From JAGXLP01 sp964649445 (GTDB lineage Bacteria > Bipolaricaulota > Bipolaricaulia > M55B111), in NCBI GenBank assembly GCA_964649445.1, contig CAZYPS010000051.1, forward strand, positions 1 through 12,935: a stretch of DNA of 12,935 nt, given 5' to 3'. Positions 1 through 7,816 of this stretch are shown here, one piece after another. Each line of letters begins with the position of its first letter. Positions within the stretch are counted from its first letter, which is position 1. Made by a program: the position numbers and the translations under genes. A model generated the notes under the pieces. It worked only from the letters and a program-made list of their open reading frames with translations. It did no database searches and was not told the origin of the DNA.

Positions 1-472
1 AACCTCCGTCCTCCTCTTCTAGCAACGAATTAATCTTTTCCCTCAGTCTATCCTCGAGTTCCGGCAGCTTCTCCTTCAACAATGGAGAGAGATCGTCTCT
101 AAGGGACATATCCTCCGGGATTATTCCCATTATTACTATCTCATCCGGTCGCTCGCCCAAAGTCTCCGACAGATCGATCGCTTCCAGCAGGTTAGCGTCG
201 TGAGTGCTCCTGACTTTTATGCTATTGTCGACTTCGTCGGGGCGAAAAAAGGTCGAGTTGCCGGGTTCCCCTTCGCTTCTGAGGGCGTCGACGACTAATG
301 CTTTATCGAAGTCCTTAAGGTAGTGGACGATATTGAGGCCGGAGGTTCCGACTTCGTGGAATTCCACCTTTCCGGGAAAATTCTCTTCCCCCAGCCGATT
401 TACCAATACCACACCTATTCCATCGTCGCCTTTCAGCGTGTTTCCTATTCCTATTACGCCCAGTTTTGCCAC
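1..472 (-). CDS. Hydrogenase maturation protease (HyaD/HycI family), 3' end off the window
   Basis: This is the endopeptidase that removes the C-terminal tail of a [NiFe]-hydrogenase large subunit once nickel is inserted. The frame is open from a GTG at 472 to the left edge (157 codons, no stop), close to the whole length usual for the family (about 150-165 residues). It begins MAKLGVIGIGN, followed by LKGDDGIG, the family's N-terminal signature. D17, D62 and H91 sit close to the three nickel-binding positions described for E. coli HybD (E16, D62, H93). The start is chosen because AGAGGTG lies 4 nt upstream and translation from there gives the conserved N-terminus. It begins 15 nt after the stop of hydA, so it is very probably cotranscribed and matures that protein. 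The stop codon is not in the window. Confidence 0.9.
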   Translation of the reverse strand, partial: MAKLGVIGIGNTLKGDDGIGVVLVNRLGEENFPGKVEFHEVGTSGLNIVHYLKDFDKALVVDALRSEGEPGNSTFFRPDEVDNSIKVRSTHDANLLEAIDLSETLGERPDEIVIMGIIPEDMSLRDDLSPLLKEKLPELEDRLREKINSLLEEEDGG

Positions 473-487
473 TTTTCACCTCTTTAA

Positions 488-1807
488 TTATTCGACGAAC
501 TCCACGTCCAGATGGTGAGTTGAGCAGGAGATGCAGGGGTCGTAAGCCCGGACCAGCATCTCCAGATTCAATTCGATTTCTTCTTCCTCCTTGCCCTGGT
601 TTATCAGGTTTGGTGCCAGTTTTTCCATATCCTGCTGGATGTTTGCGTGATTTTGATTCGTCGGAATTACGCAGTTCCCCGCGGTGCATATTCCTTCTTC
701 ATTATAAGTATAATCGTGGAACAAGATACCCCTTGGCACCTCAACTGCACCTATACCTCTGCCGGCCTGTACTTCGACTTCCGGTTCGTGGTATTCTTCC
801 TGAGGTTCGAGTCCCCCTTCGAGAAGTTCATCGATCAGTTTTATTGAACTTCTCACGTTGTGAACAACTTCGACGAGCTGAGCAATGTTGTTCATGAACG
901 GATTATGGTTAATGGGCTTCAGGTTAAATCTTTCCGCAACGCCTTTAGCCATCGGAGAGAGCTGCTCGTAGTTGTTGTTTAGACGAGCCAGCGCTCCGAC
1001 CATGTACGATTGCCTGTTGTTACGGGCGAACTTTGCCGTGGATTGGTCTACTACGAATTCGTTCGTGATATCCTTGTAATCCGTAATGGGTTGTATCCCC
1101 GTGTCCGTAGAACGTACCTGGCCGCCGTAGAAAGCGTATTCATCTTCGTTGGTCAGAGAAATAAATTCCGTTTCCCTGCTGAAATCCGGGAATTTGTCAG
1201 CTTTTGCCTCGCATAAATCGGCTACGGCCATTAAGTCGTTGAAGGAATTCTTGAGCTTGTTCTTTAGTTCGGTAAGTTCTTTCTCCGTGGGAATCTTGGA
1301 AAATCCGCCCGGAATAAGCCTTTGAGGATGGGTCGTTCGACCACCTATCATGTCGGACATTTCGTTTGCAAGTCCGTGCAGCCTGATTACCGTCTTGAGT
1401 TCTTCTGGATGTGAAGAGGCCAGAGGAATGACCGACCCTTCACCCATCAAATCAGGCAGGGCGAGGTATCCTACGTGTAGCACGTGGCTCTGCAGGTTTT
1501 CCGCATGGAGAATAAGCTTCCTCAGCAATTCGTCCTGTTCCGATATTTCAATTCCCATGGCGGCTTCCGTTGCTTTTAAAGATGCCATTGTATGACCAAT
1601 CGAACAGATACCGCATATTCTCGACGTTATATGATGGAGTTCTTTCCAGCTATGGTCGACGACCATTGATTCGAAATATCGGGGAGTCTCAATTACCTGC
1701 CATTCGCACTTTTCGATCTGACCGTCGTTCGCGTTTACCTTTATATTGCCGTGCCCTTCTACTCTAGTTAGGTATTCTACGTCTACATCTATCTTTTCAT
1801 TACTCAT
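488..1807 (-). CDS. hydA: [NiFe]-hydrogenase large (alpha) subunit, group 3b-like
   Basis: This is the catalytic subunit that carries the NiFe(CN)2CO centre for reversible H2 oxidation in the cytoplasm. The L1 motif RICGICSIGH spans residues 63-72 (C65, C68, H72), and the L2 motif DPCISCSTH spans 423-431 (C425, C428). These four cysteines are the expected Ni/Fe ligands. After H431 come eight residues (HLDVEFVE), the likely tail removed by the protease encoded next. Length is 439 aa, normal for group 3 enzymes. The open frame extends nine codons upstream, but the ATG at 1807 is preferred: AGGAGG lies 9 nt before it inside the end of hydD, giving an 8-nt overlap. Gene order and the lack of a signal or twin-arginine partner point to a soluble NAD(P)-linked hydrogenase like Pyrococcus HydA. 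A group 3d or coenzyme F420-linked enzyme is less likely given the HydG and HydB partners. Confidence 0.95.
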   Translation of the reverse strand: MSNEKIDVDVEYLTRVEGHGNIKVNANDGQIEKCEWQVIETPRYFESMVVDHSWKELHHITSRICGICSIGHTMASLKATEAAMGIEISEQDELLRKLILHAENLQSHVLHVGYLALPDLMGEGSVIPLASSHPEELKTVIRLHGLANEMSDMIGGRTTHPQRLIPGGFSKIPTEKELTELKNKLKNSFNDLMAVADLCEAKADKFPDFSRETEFISLTNEDEYAFYGGQVRSTDTGIQPITDYKDITNEFVVDQSTAKFARNNRQSYMVGALARLNNNYEQLSPMAKGVAERFNLKPINHNPFMNNIAQLVEVVHNVRSSIKLIDELLEGGLEPQEEYHEPEVEVQAGRGIGAVEVPRGILFHDYTYNEEGICTAGNCVIPTNQNHANIQQDMEKLAPNLINQGKEEEEIELNLEMLVRAYDPCISCSTHHLDVEFVE

Positions 1808-2621
1808 CTTGGCGTTCCTCCTGTTGCCAGCCAAAGTAGAGGTTAAATTTATTTAATACTTCCTCCACGGTTAATCCGTATTTGTCCAGTACTTTTTTGT
1901 GGGCGTTCTGGTTGGGATTATCAACTAATCCTCGACATCCCCAGCAAGTCGTACCTTGAGTAACGCATTTCGAGTCACAGCCGGCTCGAGTTACGGGACC
2001 GAGACAAAAAGGACCCTGTTCCACCTTTTGGCTGCCTGGTTCCTGAACTTCTCTTCTTGCCGAAGATATATTTTTTCTGCCTCCGTTTCGGGAGAAAACG
2101 CAGACGTTTTCGTTCATCTTGCATTCGACGCAGACCGGATAAGTGGGAATATTGGGTTCTTTTCCCTGGACGAGTGATTCTACAACGTGAATGAATTCGT
2201 CCTGGTCTATTGGGCATCCGTAAATATAGTGGTCTACTTCTACTATCGCGTCCACCGCTTTGGCTTTATCCCACGCTTCGATCTTGTCCGCGTCGTCTCC
2301 GTAGACCCTCTCTTCTACTTTTTCCGGATCTTGAGAATTCCTGATTGAATTTATGCCTCCAATAGCAGCGCAGGACCCTAATGCCACTAGAATATCTGCG
2401 TTGTTCCTTACTTCGTTTAGCCTTTCCGCATCGTGATCCGTAGCGATTGAACCTTCAACAAAAGCTATATCGTAGTCGTCCGATTTCTGTGAAATGACCT
2501 CTCTAAAGTTAACTACTTCGACTATCTCAAGTAGATCAAGAAGTTTTTCTTCAAGATTTGCGACCTGTAACTGATCTCCTTCGCATCCGGCGAAGTCAAA
2601 GAAAGCTACCTTGGGTTTCAT
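1800..2621 (-). CDS. hydD: [NiFe]-hydrogenase small (delta) subunit
   Basis: This subunit carries the Fe-S relay that passes electrons between the NiFe site and the flavin subunit. The 273-aa protein belongs to the NADH:ubiquinone oxidoreductase 20 kDa/hydrogenase small subunit family. Likely proximal-cluster cysteines are C13 (FAGCEGDQ), C84 (GSCAAIGG) and C136 (IYGCPID). The C-terminal half has more cysteines (C164, C167, C174, C206, C215, C219, C226, C229), enough for the two further [4Fe-4S] clusters usual in group 3b. There is no twin-arginine signal, so it is cytosolic. The ATG at 2621 follows AGGAGG by 7 nt and overlaps the hydG stop by one base (TAATG). The stop lies within the first codons of hydA, consistent with translational coupling. 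Confidence 0.93.
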   Translation of the reverse strand: MKPKVAFFDFAGCEGDQLQVANLEEKLLDLLEIVEVVNFREVISQKSDDYDIAFVEGSIATDHDAERLNEVRNNADILVALGSCAAIGGINSIRNSQDPEKVEERVYGDDADKIEAWDKAKAVDAIVEVDHYIYGCPIDQDEFIHVVESLVQGKEPNIPTYPVCVECKMNENVCVFSRNGGRKNISSARREVQEPGSQKVEQGPFCLGPVTRAGCDSKCVTQGTTCWGCRGLVDNPNQNAHKKVLDKYGLTVEEVLNKFNLYFGWQQEERQDE

Positions 2622-3469
2622 TATATGGCCTCCTCAAAGCCCTTGACTCTTTCAAAATTGAATACGGGGCCATCCTGACAGGCATAGAGGACCTCTTCGG
2701 GACCGTTGATCTGACAGTGACCACATTTTCCCAATCCGCACTTCATTCTCCTTTCCAGTGAAAGATAAATGTGCTCGTGTGGTAAGTTCTTTTCGTCCAG
2801 TTCCTGTAATACGAACTTGTACATCACCGGAGGTCCGCAGACGACGGCATAAGTGTTTTCCAGCTCTATATCCACGCCGGGTATGAGTTCCGTGATGACT
2901 CCAATGTTACCGTCCCAGCAGACGTTGTCGGGACAGAAATCGACAGTCGTTTCGTGATAAATATCCTGCCTTCTTGACCAGTGTTCTACTTCATTTTCAA
3001 ACATCTGCTCACACGGTCTCTTGCACCCGTACAGAATGTTTAAATTGTTGAATTCGTCTCTTTTATCCAGGGTATAATTGATCAGGGATCTTAAAGGAGC
3101 TATGCCAAGTCCGCCGGCGATGAAAAGCAAGTCCTGGTCCCGTAGAGTTTCTATTGGAAATCCTGTTCCGAATGGGCCTCGTACTCCAACGGTATCACCG
3201 ATGTTCTTCTCGTGAAGAGCGTTAGTAACATTTCCTACGGCCCTGACGCAGAGCTCAAACGAGTCCAGCCCCCTCGTGGGGGAAGACGTTACGGAGATTG
3301 GAGCCTCTCCTATGCCCGGAATCGACAGTTCGATGAATTGCCCGGGATCGTGATTGAGCCTTTCTCCGCTTTCCAGTTCGAGTTCGAATAACTTTGTGTC
3401 CGCGGTCATCTGGCGCTCTCCAATAATCCTGGCTTCCTGAGGATTATATAATGATGCTTCAGAATTCAT
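2621..3469 (-). CDS. hydG: Hydrogenase gamma subunit, FAD/NAD(P)-binding reductase with [2Fe-2S]
   Basis: This is the diaphorase subunit that exchanges electrons with NAD(P)H. It is a 282-aa member of the ferredoxin-NADP reductase superfamily related to dihydroorotate dehydrogenase electron-transfer subunits. In order, it shows a flavin-binding barrel with GQFIELSIP and APISVTSSP (about residues 43-64), a nucleotide-binding loop IAGGLGIAPLRSLI (117-130), CGPPVM (211-216), and a C-terminal [2Fe-2S] motif C244-x4-C249-x2-C252-x11-C264. The start ATG at 3469 overlaps the hydB stop as ATGA and is preceded by GGAGGG. Pyrococcus HydG has the same layout. Whether NAD or NADP is used cannot be read from the sequence with confidence. 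Confidence 0.92.
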   Translation of the reverse strand: MNSEASLYNPQEARIIGERQMTADTKLFELELESGERLNHDPGQFIELSIPGIGEAPISVTSSPTRGLDSFELCVRAVGNVTNALHEKNIGDTVGVRGPFGTGFPIETLRDQDLLFIAGGLGIAPLRSLINYTLDKRDEFNNLNILYGCKRPCEQMFENEVEHWSRRQDIYHETTVDFCPDNVCWDGNIGVITELIPGVDIELENTYAVVCGPPVMYKFVLQELDEKNLPHEHIYLSLERRMKCGLGKCGHCQINGPEEVLYACQDGPVFNFERVKGFEEAI

Positions 3470-4500
3470 GATGTTCCCTCCTTCATTTGGTTAAATATAT
3501 CAACCGGATCGGCTATATCGGGAAGGCATTGTTCCGAACACCTGCCACAACCTACGCAGGCGATATCACCAAATCTGTTGTACATGTATCTTCCCTTTCT
3601 CATGTATCTATGGCGGTACCGTGCTGCCTTTTCTTCCCTGAAATTTTCATCCCCAGCTACCTCGGCAAATGCTTCTAACATGCAACCGTCCCAGGTTCTC
3701 ATTCGCTCCCCTTCCGTTGCCGATATGTCGTTTACGTCTTGGACGTCAAAACAGTAACACGTGGGGCAGACCAGGTTACAGGTACCGCAGCTGAGACAAT
3801 CTTCCGAGTTTTCTTCCCAGAATTCGTCATTTTCGTAATATTCTTTTAACAGGGAAGGGAGCTCAAAAGGATCAAAATTTGGGTCAGACCTGAATTTTTG
3901 AGGAAGCTCTTCTTTGAACTGTTTTGCCTTTTTTAACTCTTCTGGCTTTATATCCTCAACCGCTGATCCGGCTTTTTCCAGTAGCGAGCTACCTTTTGAA
4001 GAGCCCAGTTCAATTGCGTATCTATCTCCGATATCCGTCAGCATGATGTCGTAACAGCTGTCCGTGGTGGCGGTACCCATGGTATGGGCAAATGACTTGT
4101 CGGAGACGTTTGTCATATTAACGCCGACAAGAACGGATTGGCGTCTTTTATCGAGGTAATAAGGGTCCTCGTGTGTGTCCTCGAATACCTTGTCCATCTG
4201 CTCAATCGCAACGAGGTCGTAAGGATGTATTCCCAGGATTATCCTTGGAATTACCCGGTTTACCGGTGTAGTTTCTCCTTCCTCGAGATTGTATTCGATA
4301 AGCGTTTCCCGTTGAGGCATGAAGTATTTTTTCGGAGGGAGAATAGTTAGGTCGTAATCTAGCCGTAGGTTATCCGCCGATTGGAGGGGGTCAAAGGCAA
4401 ATTTGCTGTCCTTTTCCTGGACCCCCACTACCTCTCTATCATCGTTTTCAATTAGCCCATCGACAAATTCATTGAAATCGCCTTTGTCAATTACTTTCAT
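3466..4500 (-). CDS. hydB: Hydrogenase beta subunit, two [4Fe-4S] clusters (HydB/AsrA-like)
   Basis: This is an electron-transfer subunit of the soluble hydrogenase complex and the first gene of the operon. The protein has 344 aa. An N-terminal domain of about 230 residues without cysteine-cluster motifs is followed by two ferredoxin-type motifs: C235-x2-C238-x2-C241-x3-C245, with extra C248 and C250, and C315-x2-C318-x2-C321-x3-C325. This arrangement is shared by sulfhydrogenase beta subunits and anaerobic sulfite reductase subunit A. Immediate neighbours hydG, hydD and hydA decide for the hydrogenase. The frame could begin four codons earlier at a TTG, but the ATG at 4500 has GGGAGG 4 nt upstream and is preferred. 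A sulfur-reducing side activity, known for Pyrococcus enzymes, is possible but not demonstrable here. Confidence 0.92.
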   Translation of the reverse strand: MKVIDKGDFNEFVDGLIENDDREVVGVQEKDSKFAFDPLQSADNLRLDYDLTILPPKKYFMPQRETLIEYNLEEGETTPVNRVIPRIILGIHPYDLVAIEQMDKVFEDTHEDPYYLDKRRQSVLVGVNMTNVSDKSFAHTMGTATTDSCYDIMLTDIGDRYAIELGSSKGSSLLEKAGSAVEDIKPEELKKAKQFKEELPQKFRSDPNFDPFELPSLLKEYYENDEFWEENSEDCLSCGTCNLVCPTCYCFDVQDVNDISATEGERMRTWDGCMLEAFAEVAGDENFREEKAARYRHRYMRKGRYMYNRFGDIACVGCGRCSEQCLPDIADPVDIFNQMKEGTS

Positions 4501-4952
4501 ATTGCCTCCCAATTATTCTTAGGTTTCGCTGGCCAATCAGATTAGATGGTCTTACCTTCATCGGATCGTAACGGTCCACCGTTTGGTCCTGTTGGGGGAA
4601 TCTCGGTAATTTTCCGCTACCAGGTAGAGTAGAGATTTTTTCATTTTGAGCTAATAGGATTTGGTAATGGTTTACGGTTAATTCATTTAACTGGTACTAA
4701 ACTTCGGCACCCCCCTCAAGGAGCTTACGTGAAGGTGTTCACTTTCTCTAAAGATAATAGCGAATACTATTTCCATTTTCAATAGTAAATCGGGACGCAG
4801 ATACGAAAAACAGCCGCCTTGACAAACCCAGATAACGGTATCGACCTAACTAATTCGACCCTTTTTTAACGTGACAAATTTTGGTATCGAAGCGAGTTCC
4901 AAATTTAGCCATAAGTCGACTTTGCCGGCTGGCGGAGTTGAAATGGAGGTTC

Positions 4953-4969
4953 ATTAGTGTTAAACTAAT
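4953..4969. promoter_or_regulatory. Palindromic site, possible operator upstream of btuF
   Basis: ATTAGT and ACTAAT form perfect 6-bp half-sites around the 5-nt spacer GTTAA. The site lies 65 nt before the btuF start. Its size and symmetry would suit a dimeric repressor, but the AT-rich sequence could also be chance. No regulator gene is in the window. Confidence 0.25.
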
Positions 4970-4977
4970 TTCCGTTC

Positions 4978-4998
4978 GGTGGGATAAGGTATCCCACC
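4978..4998 (+). promoter_or_regulatory. 9-bp perfect hairpin in the btuF leader
   Basis: GGTGGGATA and TATCCCACC pair perfectly around a 3-nt loop (AGG). The hairpin ends 20 nt before the SD sequence GGAGGTGG (5019-5026) of btuF. It is followed by AGGAGAATACTTTTCTA rather than a clean U-run, so it is a poor intrinsic terminator. The 3' arm ends in CCACC, which could instead pair with GGTGG in the SD. The two structures would be mutually exclusive, as in a translational switch. This is inference from base pairing only. Confidence 0.4.
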
Positions 4999-5033
4999 AG
5001 GAGAATACTTTTCTATTTGGAGGTGGTTGCTAG

Positions 5034-5948
5034 ATGAAGAAGGTCTTTTCCGTTTTGCTAGTAACTCTTTTGCTTGGTTTAACTTTGATAAATCTCGGTT
5101 ACGGTGAGACAAGGACAGTAACGGATGGGCTGGACAGGGAGGTCAGTCTTTCCGGAAATCCGGAAAGGGTTGTAACTACCATCGTTTCAACCACGGAAAT
5201 CGCGCTTGATCTCGGACTGGACGAAAAGCTCGTTGGCGTACCTGACCTGGTGAAATATCTCTCTTATGCTCCCGACCTTCAGGAGAAGGCGGAAGAAAAG
5301 GAGAAAGTTGGTGGGTTTAGTCTATCCATGGAGAAAATTGCTTCTCTGGATCCCGATCTGGTTCTGGTCGATGCTTCTGCTCAGAAGGATTCCGTAAGTA
5401 AACTGGAAGACCTGGGAGCCAGCGTATACGCTGCCGGAAGCAAAAATATTGACGAGGTAAGGGAAACGATTCTCGAAATAGGTTACCTGACATGGACCCA
5501 GGATCGGGCACAGGAGATAGTTGGAGAAATGGTCTATAAGGAAGCCCAGCTGGAAGAAGCAGTTAGGGAACTGGAGAGAAGAAAGTCGACGTTTTACACA
5601 ATTAGCGAGCGCATGTACACGGCTGGGGAAAATACTTTTGTCGGTCATGCACTTGAACTAGCTGGTCTGAATAACGTTTTCAGCGATCTTTCCGGGTTCA
5701 AACCGGTGAGTGCGGAAGAAATTATCGATAGAAACCCTGGGCTTATCATAGCTACCGAGGATATGGGGTTATCAGTGGAAGATTTGAAAAACGAGACAGG
5801 GCTGAAAAACGTAAAGGCAATAGAAGAGGAGAACGTCCTGCTGCTTTCACAGGGTGAGGATTCGATGATAAACCAGCCTGGAACGAAGATAGTTGACGGA
5901 GCGATAAACCTGTTCGAGAAAGTTTACGATAAAGAAGTACAGCTCTGA
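5034..5948 (+). CDS. btuF: Cobalamin/corrinoid ABC transporter, substrate-binding protein
   Basis: This extracytoplasmic binding protein delivers vitamin B12 or another corrinoid to the BtuCD permease. The 304-aa protein starts with a signal peptide: MKK, a hydrophobic core to about residue 22, then GYG before E25 as the probable cleavage site. The mature part follows the TroA/FecB-type binding fold (Pfam periplasmic binding protein 2), with TVTDGLDREVSLSGNPERVV near its start and EKIASLDPDLVLVD typical of the first lobe. The protein has no cysteine, so it is not a lipoprotein, unlike most Gram-positive binding proteins, and a periplasm is implied. SD GGAGGTGG lies at 5019-5026. Siderophore or heme binding proteins share this fold. 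The corrinoid assignment rests on the cob genes downstream. Confidence 0.85.
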   Translation: MKKVFSVLLVTLLLGLTLINLGYGETRTVTDGLDREVSLSGNPERVVTTIVSTTEIALDLGLDEKLVGVPDLVKYLSYAPDLQEKAEEKEKVGGFSLSMEKIASLDPDLVLVDASAQKDSVSKLEDLGASVYAAGSKNIDEVRETILEIGYLTWTQDRAQEIVGEMVYKEAQLEEAVRELERRKSTFYTISERMYTAGENTFVGHALELAGLNNVFSDLSGFKPVSAEEIIDRNPGLIIATEDMGLSVEDLKNETGLKNVKAIEEENVLLLSQGEDSMINQPGTKIVDGAINLFEKVYDKEVQL

Positions 5949-6001
5949 CAATAAATAATGGGTAGCCGGAGAGATTCAGTAAATACCTTGATTTACGAGT
6001 A

Positions 6002-7027
6002 ATGAATAGGGCAAAACCAAAAGCAACCTTTTTCGTCCTGTTCGTACTCTTGGCCTTTGCTCTCCTGGTCGGAGTGGCGATTGGACCAGTGAGAATTCCG
6101 CTTGGCAAGAGTTTGCTCATTCTAACAAATGAACTTCCTGGGCTGAATTTCTCCGGCCTGCCCGGAAATTTTCGGACTATAGTCTTTAACCTCAGATTAC
6201 CCAGAGTCCTCACAGGGTTACTTGTGGGTAGTTCTCTGGCTCTGTCCGGAACAGTTATGCAGGGAATATTTAGAAACCCGCTCGCCACGCCTTATATACT
6301 GGGAGTAGCGAGTGGAGGTTCGGCAGGCGCGGCACTGGTCGTCGTACTGGGATTTACCTCGAATTACGCTCTTCCACTTGGTGCGCTTATAGGAGCTTTG
6401 ACTGCGGTTACTGTTGTCTATCGCATAAGCTGGAGCAGGGGTTCGTCTTCGTCGTATACGCTTATTCTTGCTGGCGTTGCTCTCTCGTCGCTTTTTTCCG
6501 CGATCACCACTGCTCTCATATTTATAGCCGGGCCTTACGAGCAGCACAGGGTTCTATTCTGGATGATGGGTGGGCTATGGCGGTCCAGTTGGACTCTCTT
6601 CAAGATATTGTTGCCGATCGTGACGCTGGGAGCCGGAATAATCTTCGCCTGGAGTCGAGACTTAAACGCTCTGGCTCTGGGGGAAAGCGCAGCTGCTCAT
6701 CTTGGAGTCAAGCCGGAGACCGTAAAGAAGACTCTACTTGGTTTGGCCACCACTATAACAGCTGTCTCAGTTGCTGCAGCGGGTTCGATAGGTTTTGTAG
6801 GGTTGGTGATTCCCCACATTATGAGGATGATTCTGGGGCCTGATCACAGAATACTTCTGCCCGCCACCGCCCTCGGAGGAGGTATATTCCTGATTTACAC
6901 CGACGTGATGGCAAAGACGATAATGCAGCCGGTTGAAATGCCAGTTGGGGTTATTACGGCTTTCTTTGGGGCGCCCTTCTTCCTGTATCTGTTGCGGAAA
7001 AAGATCGTGGGGGGCAGGATGAGATGA
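6002..7027 (+). CDS. btuC: Cobalamin ABC transporter permease (FecCD family)
   Basis: This is the membrane channel of the corrinoid importer. The 341-aa protein is strongly hydrophobic, beginning with a transmembrane segment at about residues 9-28. It shows FecCD/BtuC landmarks RLPRVLTGLLVG (65-76), a QGIFRNPLATPYILG stretch (87-101), and a late GFVGLVIPHIMR segment, the usual loop that contacts the ATPase. The ATG at 6002 is the only plausible start: there is no in-frame upstream start codon after the TAG at 5963, yet no good SD precedes it. The gap to btuF is 53 nt. Its stop overlaps the btuD start by 4 nt (ATGA), so permease and ATPase are coupled. Confidence 0.9.
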   Translation: MNRAKPKATFFVLFVLLAFALLVGVAIGPVRIPLGKSLLILTNELPGLNFSGLPGNFRTIVFNLRLPRVLTGLLVGSSLALSGTVMQGIFRNPLATPYILGVASGGSAGAALVVVLGFTSNYALPLGALIGALTAVTVVYRISWSRGSSSSYTLILAGVALSSLFSAITTALIFIAGPYEQHRVLFWMMGGLWRSSWTLFKILLPIVTLGAGIIFAWSRDLNALALGESAAAHLGVKPETVKKTLLGLATTITAVSVAAAGSIGFVGLVIPHIMRMILGPDHRILLPATALGGGIFLIYTDVMAKTIMQPVEMPVGVITAFFGAPFFLYLLRKKIVGGRMR

Positions 7028-7815
7028 AGGTAAACGTCGAAGGTCTCCGGTTTTCTTACAACGGAAAAAACGTCTTAAAGGGTTTGGATTTGCCGGTTCG
7101 TGAGGGAGAATTTCTCGGCGTGGTCGGTCCAAACGGATCTGGCAAGACAACTCTGTTAAAAAATATTGGCGGTGTTTTAGAGCCCGACGGGGGGATGGTA
7201 TACCTCGAAGGAAGGGAAATACCGCGCATTCCAATTAAGGAGATTGCCACTAAGGTCGCTGCCCTCCAGCAGGAGACGACAGTTGGATTCGATTTCACCG
7301 TAAGGGAGGTCGTTGAAATGGGGCGGTTTCCCCACCTGGATAGGTTCGAGCGCCATTCTGACGGCGACCTTAGAGCCGTCGAGAGGGCCATCGAAGTTAC
7401 CGATTTGAATGATTTTACCGACCGATACGTAAATCAGTTGAGCGGGGGGGAGAAGCAGAGGGTGTTCCTGGCTTTAGCCTTGGCCCAGGAGCCTGAGCTA
7501 TTGTTACTTGACGAGCCCACGGCGAGCCTGGATATCAATTATCAGATAAAAATTATGGAGACCGTTCAATCTCTCCAGTCCGAGGGACTTACGGTGGTTG
7601 CCGCGATTCACGATCTCAACCTTGCTGCTCAGTATAATGACAGAGTAGCACTGCTGGACGGAGGAAAAGTAAAAGTTATCGGGGAACCTCGCGAAGTCCT
7701 GACGAAGGAGAACATTGCTGACGTATTTGGAGTAGAGGTGGAAGTTGAGAATTCTGAGGTCAAGGGGTCCATTCACATATTTCCAAAAACCGGATCTTTA
7801 AATTCCAGGAGGTAG
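7024..7815 (+). CDS. btuD: Cobalamin ABC transporter ATP-binding protein
   Basis: This ATPase powers corrinoid import with BtuC. The 263-aa protein has all motifs of an active ABC ATPase: Walker A GPNGSGKT (35-42), a Q-loop around LQQ (81-83), the signature LSGGEKQR (139-146), Walker B LLLLDEP (159-165) with D163 and E164, a D-loop SLD (168-170), and the switch H196. It is closest in form to the FecE/BtuD iron-siderophore and B12 subfamily. The ATG overlaps the btuC stop. The stop is one base before cobO, which ties transport to adenosylation. Confidence 0.92.
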   Translation: MKVNVEGLRFSYNGKNVLKGLDLPVREGEFLGVVGPNGSGKTTLLKNIGGVLEPDGGMVYLEGREIPRIPIKEIATKVAALQQETTVGFDFTVREVVEMGRFPHLDRFERHSDGDLRAVERAIEVTDLNDFTDRYVNQLSGGEKQRVFLALALAQEPELLLLDEPTASLDINYQIKIMETVQSLQSEGLTVVAAIHDLNLAAQYNDRVALLDGGKVKVIGEPREVLTKENIADVFGVEVEVENSEVKGSIHIFPKTGSLNSRR

Positions 7816-7816
7816 A

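Larger units (their letters stand above)
4501..5033. other. Divergent intergenic region between hydrogenase and B12 operons
   Basis: This is 533 bp with no convincing gene on either strand. It must hold the promoters for hydB (leftward) and btuF (rightward). On the plus strand there is a perfect TTGACA at 4819-4824, but I see no good -10 box at normal spacing, so no promoter is called. An 8-bp direct repeat GGTATCGA occurs at 4838-4845 and 4883-4890. A small palindrome (4953-4969) and a strong hairpin (4978-4998) near btuF are listed separately. No B12-box or cobalamin riboswitch core was recognised. The long leader still leaves room for an unrecognised regulatory RNA. Confidence 0.6.

Noticed and set aside
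1808..1834. Nine-codon N-terminal extension of hydA
   Set aside because: The extension overlaps the end of hydD in another frame and contains the SD (AGGAGG) of the preferred ATG at 1807.
4819..4852. Sigma70-type promoter starting with TTGACA upstream of btuF
   Set aside because: The -35 is perfect, but the bases at 16-18 nt spacing do not resemble TATAAT. It is therefore mentioned in the intergenic entry only.
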